A DNA stretch of 12,581 nt. Origin: Peptoniphilaceae bacterium. Its GTDB lineage: Bacteria; Bacillota; Clostridia; Tissierellales; Peptoniphilaceae. The stretch's first letter is position 1; each line of letters starts with the position of its first letter. Under the pieces are notes generated by a model, which ran no database searches, was not told where the DNA came from, and saw only the letters and a program-made list of their open reading frames with translations. Made by a program: the position numbers and the translations under genes. The DNA lies in NCBI GenBank assembly GCA_029983595.1, contig JASBZD010000027.1, positions 1 to 12,581 of the forward strand. The letters are read 5' to 3'. Positions 12,350-12,581 of the stretch are shown here, one piece after another.

Positions 12350-12581
12350 ATGCCAAGAAAAAGACCAGAGACAAAAAGAAGCAAAATAGCAAAAATGTTA
12401 ATTGAAGAATATCAGCCTAAAAGTTCACAAGATATTCAAGAAGCACTAAAAGCTCTTTTAGGCGATACAATGGAAGAACTTTTAAAGGCAGAATTAGATG
12501 AGCATTTAGCTATGAATATGGAGAAAAACCACTATCATTAAATACAAGAAATGGTACTAGTAAAAAAACAGTTAGATCATC
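12350..12581 (+). pseudogene. IS256-family transposase, N-terminal part, frameshifted and truncated by window edge
   Basis: This is the N-terminal region of a DDE (mutator-type) transposase, normally about 400 aa, which cuts and rejoins the element ends. The first 58 residues show the family pattern: a basic start (MPRKRPETKRSK), IAKMLIEEYQPKSSQDIQEA, LKALLGDTMEELLKAELDEHL. The frame then hits TAA at 12539-12541. Reading from CCA at 12529 in the -1 frame restores the expected continuation (LNTRNGTSKKTVRS, compare SRNGYSKKT in relatives). Adding one A to the five-A run at 12524-12528 would join the two parts. This is either a real inactivating deletion, a sequencing error in a homopolymer, or slippage-dependent expression. 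Translation is controlled by the hairpin just upstream. The catalytic DDE residues lie beyond the window. Confidence 0.75.

Larger units (their letters stand above)
12280..12581 (+). mobile_element. IS256-family insertion sequence, left end (cut by window edge)
   Basis: The element begins about 12280 with GACTGTGTAAAATTTTGTG, a terminus typical of IS256-family left ends, followed by a short untranslated region with a hairpin and a transposase start at 12350. The right end, opposite inverted repeat and target duplication lie outside the window, so the exact boundary is uncertain by a few bases. It was inserted between the LDCC gene and whatever follows, in the same direction as the upstream operon. 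Confidence 0.8.

Noticed and set aside
12521..12529. GAAAAAC as a programmed -1 frameshift heptamer in the transposase
   Set aside because: G-AAA-AAC is not a good slippery heptamer and IS256 transposases are normally made from one frame; a lost A is simpler.

Overview
The window is about 30% G+C and uses Firmicutes-type signals: AGGAGG ribosome binding sites, TTGACA/TATAAT promoters and hairpin-plus-U-run terminators. The gene content suggests a fermentative, probably anaerobic low-GC Firmicute. It includes phosphate acetyltransferase, a ferredoxin-domain aldo-keto reductase, IreB and RNase J. The order AI-2E-type permease, alaS, ireB, (aldo-keto reductase), ruvX matches the yrrI-alaS-yrzL-yrrK block of Bacillus subtilis. 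A Tissierellia/Peptoniphilaceae-like host is my guess; no rRNA or other marker is present to fix it.

Region 1 (1-1800) is accessory. It holds an unrecognised 134-aa protein, then a tight four-gene unit of three tandem paralogous small membrane proteins (DUF6442-like) and a 69-aa XRE repressor. The unit starts from a strongly symmetric promoter (500-551). Two copies of the near-palindrome CAAGTAAACTTG flank its -10 box, and the same DNA also reads as a promoter on the other strand. The repressor is the obvious candidate to bind these sites. This is the part of the window closest to an undescribed system.

Region 2 (1765-4092) is housekeeping. pta lies on the minus strand and is divided from region 1 by a shared convergent terminator. 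An inositol-monophosphatase-family gene diverges from pta, with a minimal zincin metalloprotease gene overlapping its stop codon. A 10-bp inverted repeat (2861-2891) could supply overlapping divergent promoters for pta and the phosphatase gene.

Region 3 (4169-12036) is the conserved block: AI-2E-family permease, alaS, ireB, a good terminator, an aldo-keto reductase with two [4Fe-4S] clusters, ruvX, a Fur-family regulator and RNase J. RNase J has a possible lysine-rich N-terminal extension. All genes are on the plus strand and closely spaced.

Region 4 (12037-12581) holds a possible TTG-start leader peptide, a 42-aa LDCC-motif protein, and the left end of an IS256-family element inserted just after it. 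In the element a perfect 12-bp hairpin masks the transposase ribosome binding site. The transposase frame is broken by what looks like a one-base loss in an A-run, and the element runs off the window. No tRNA, rRNA, riboswitch or CRISPR array was seen, and no stretch over 300 bases is left without a gene.
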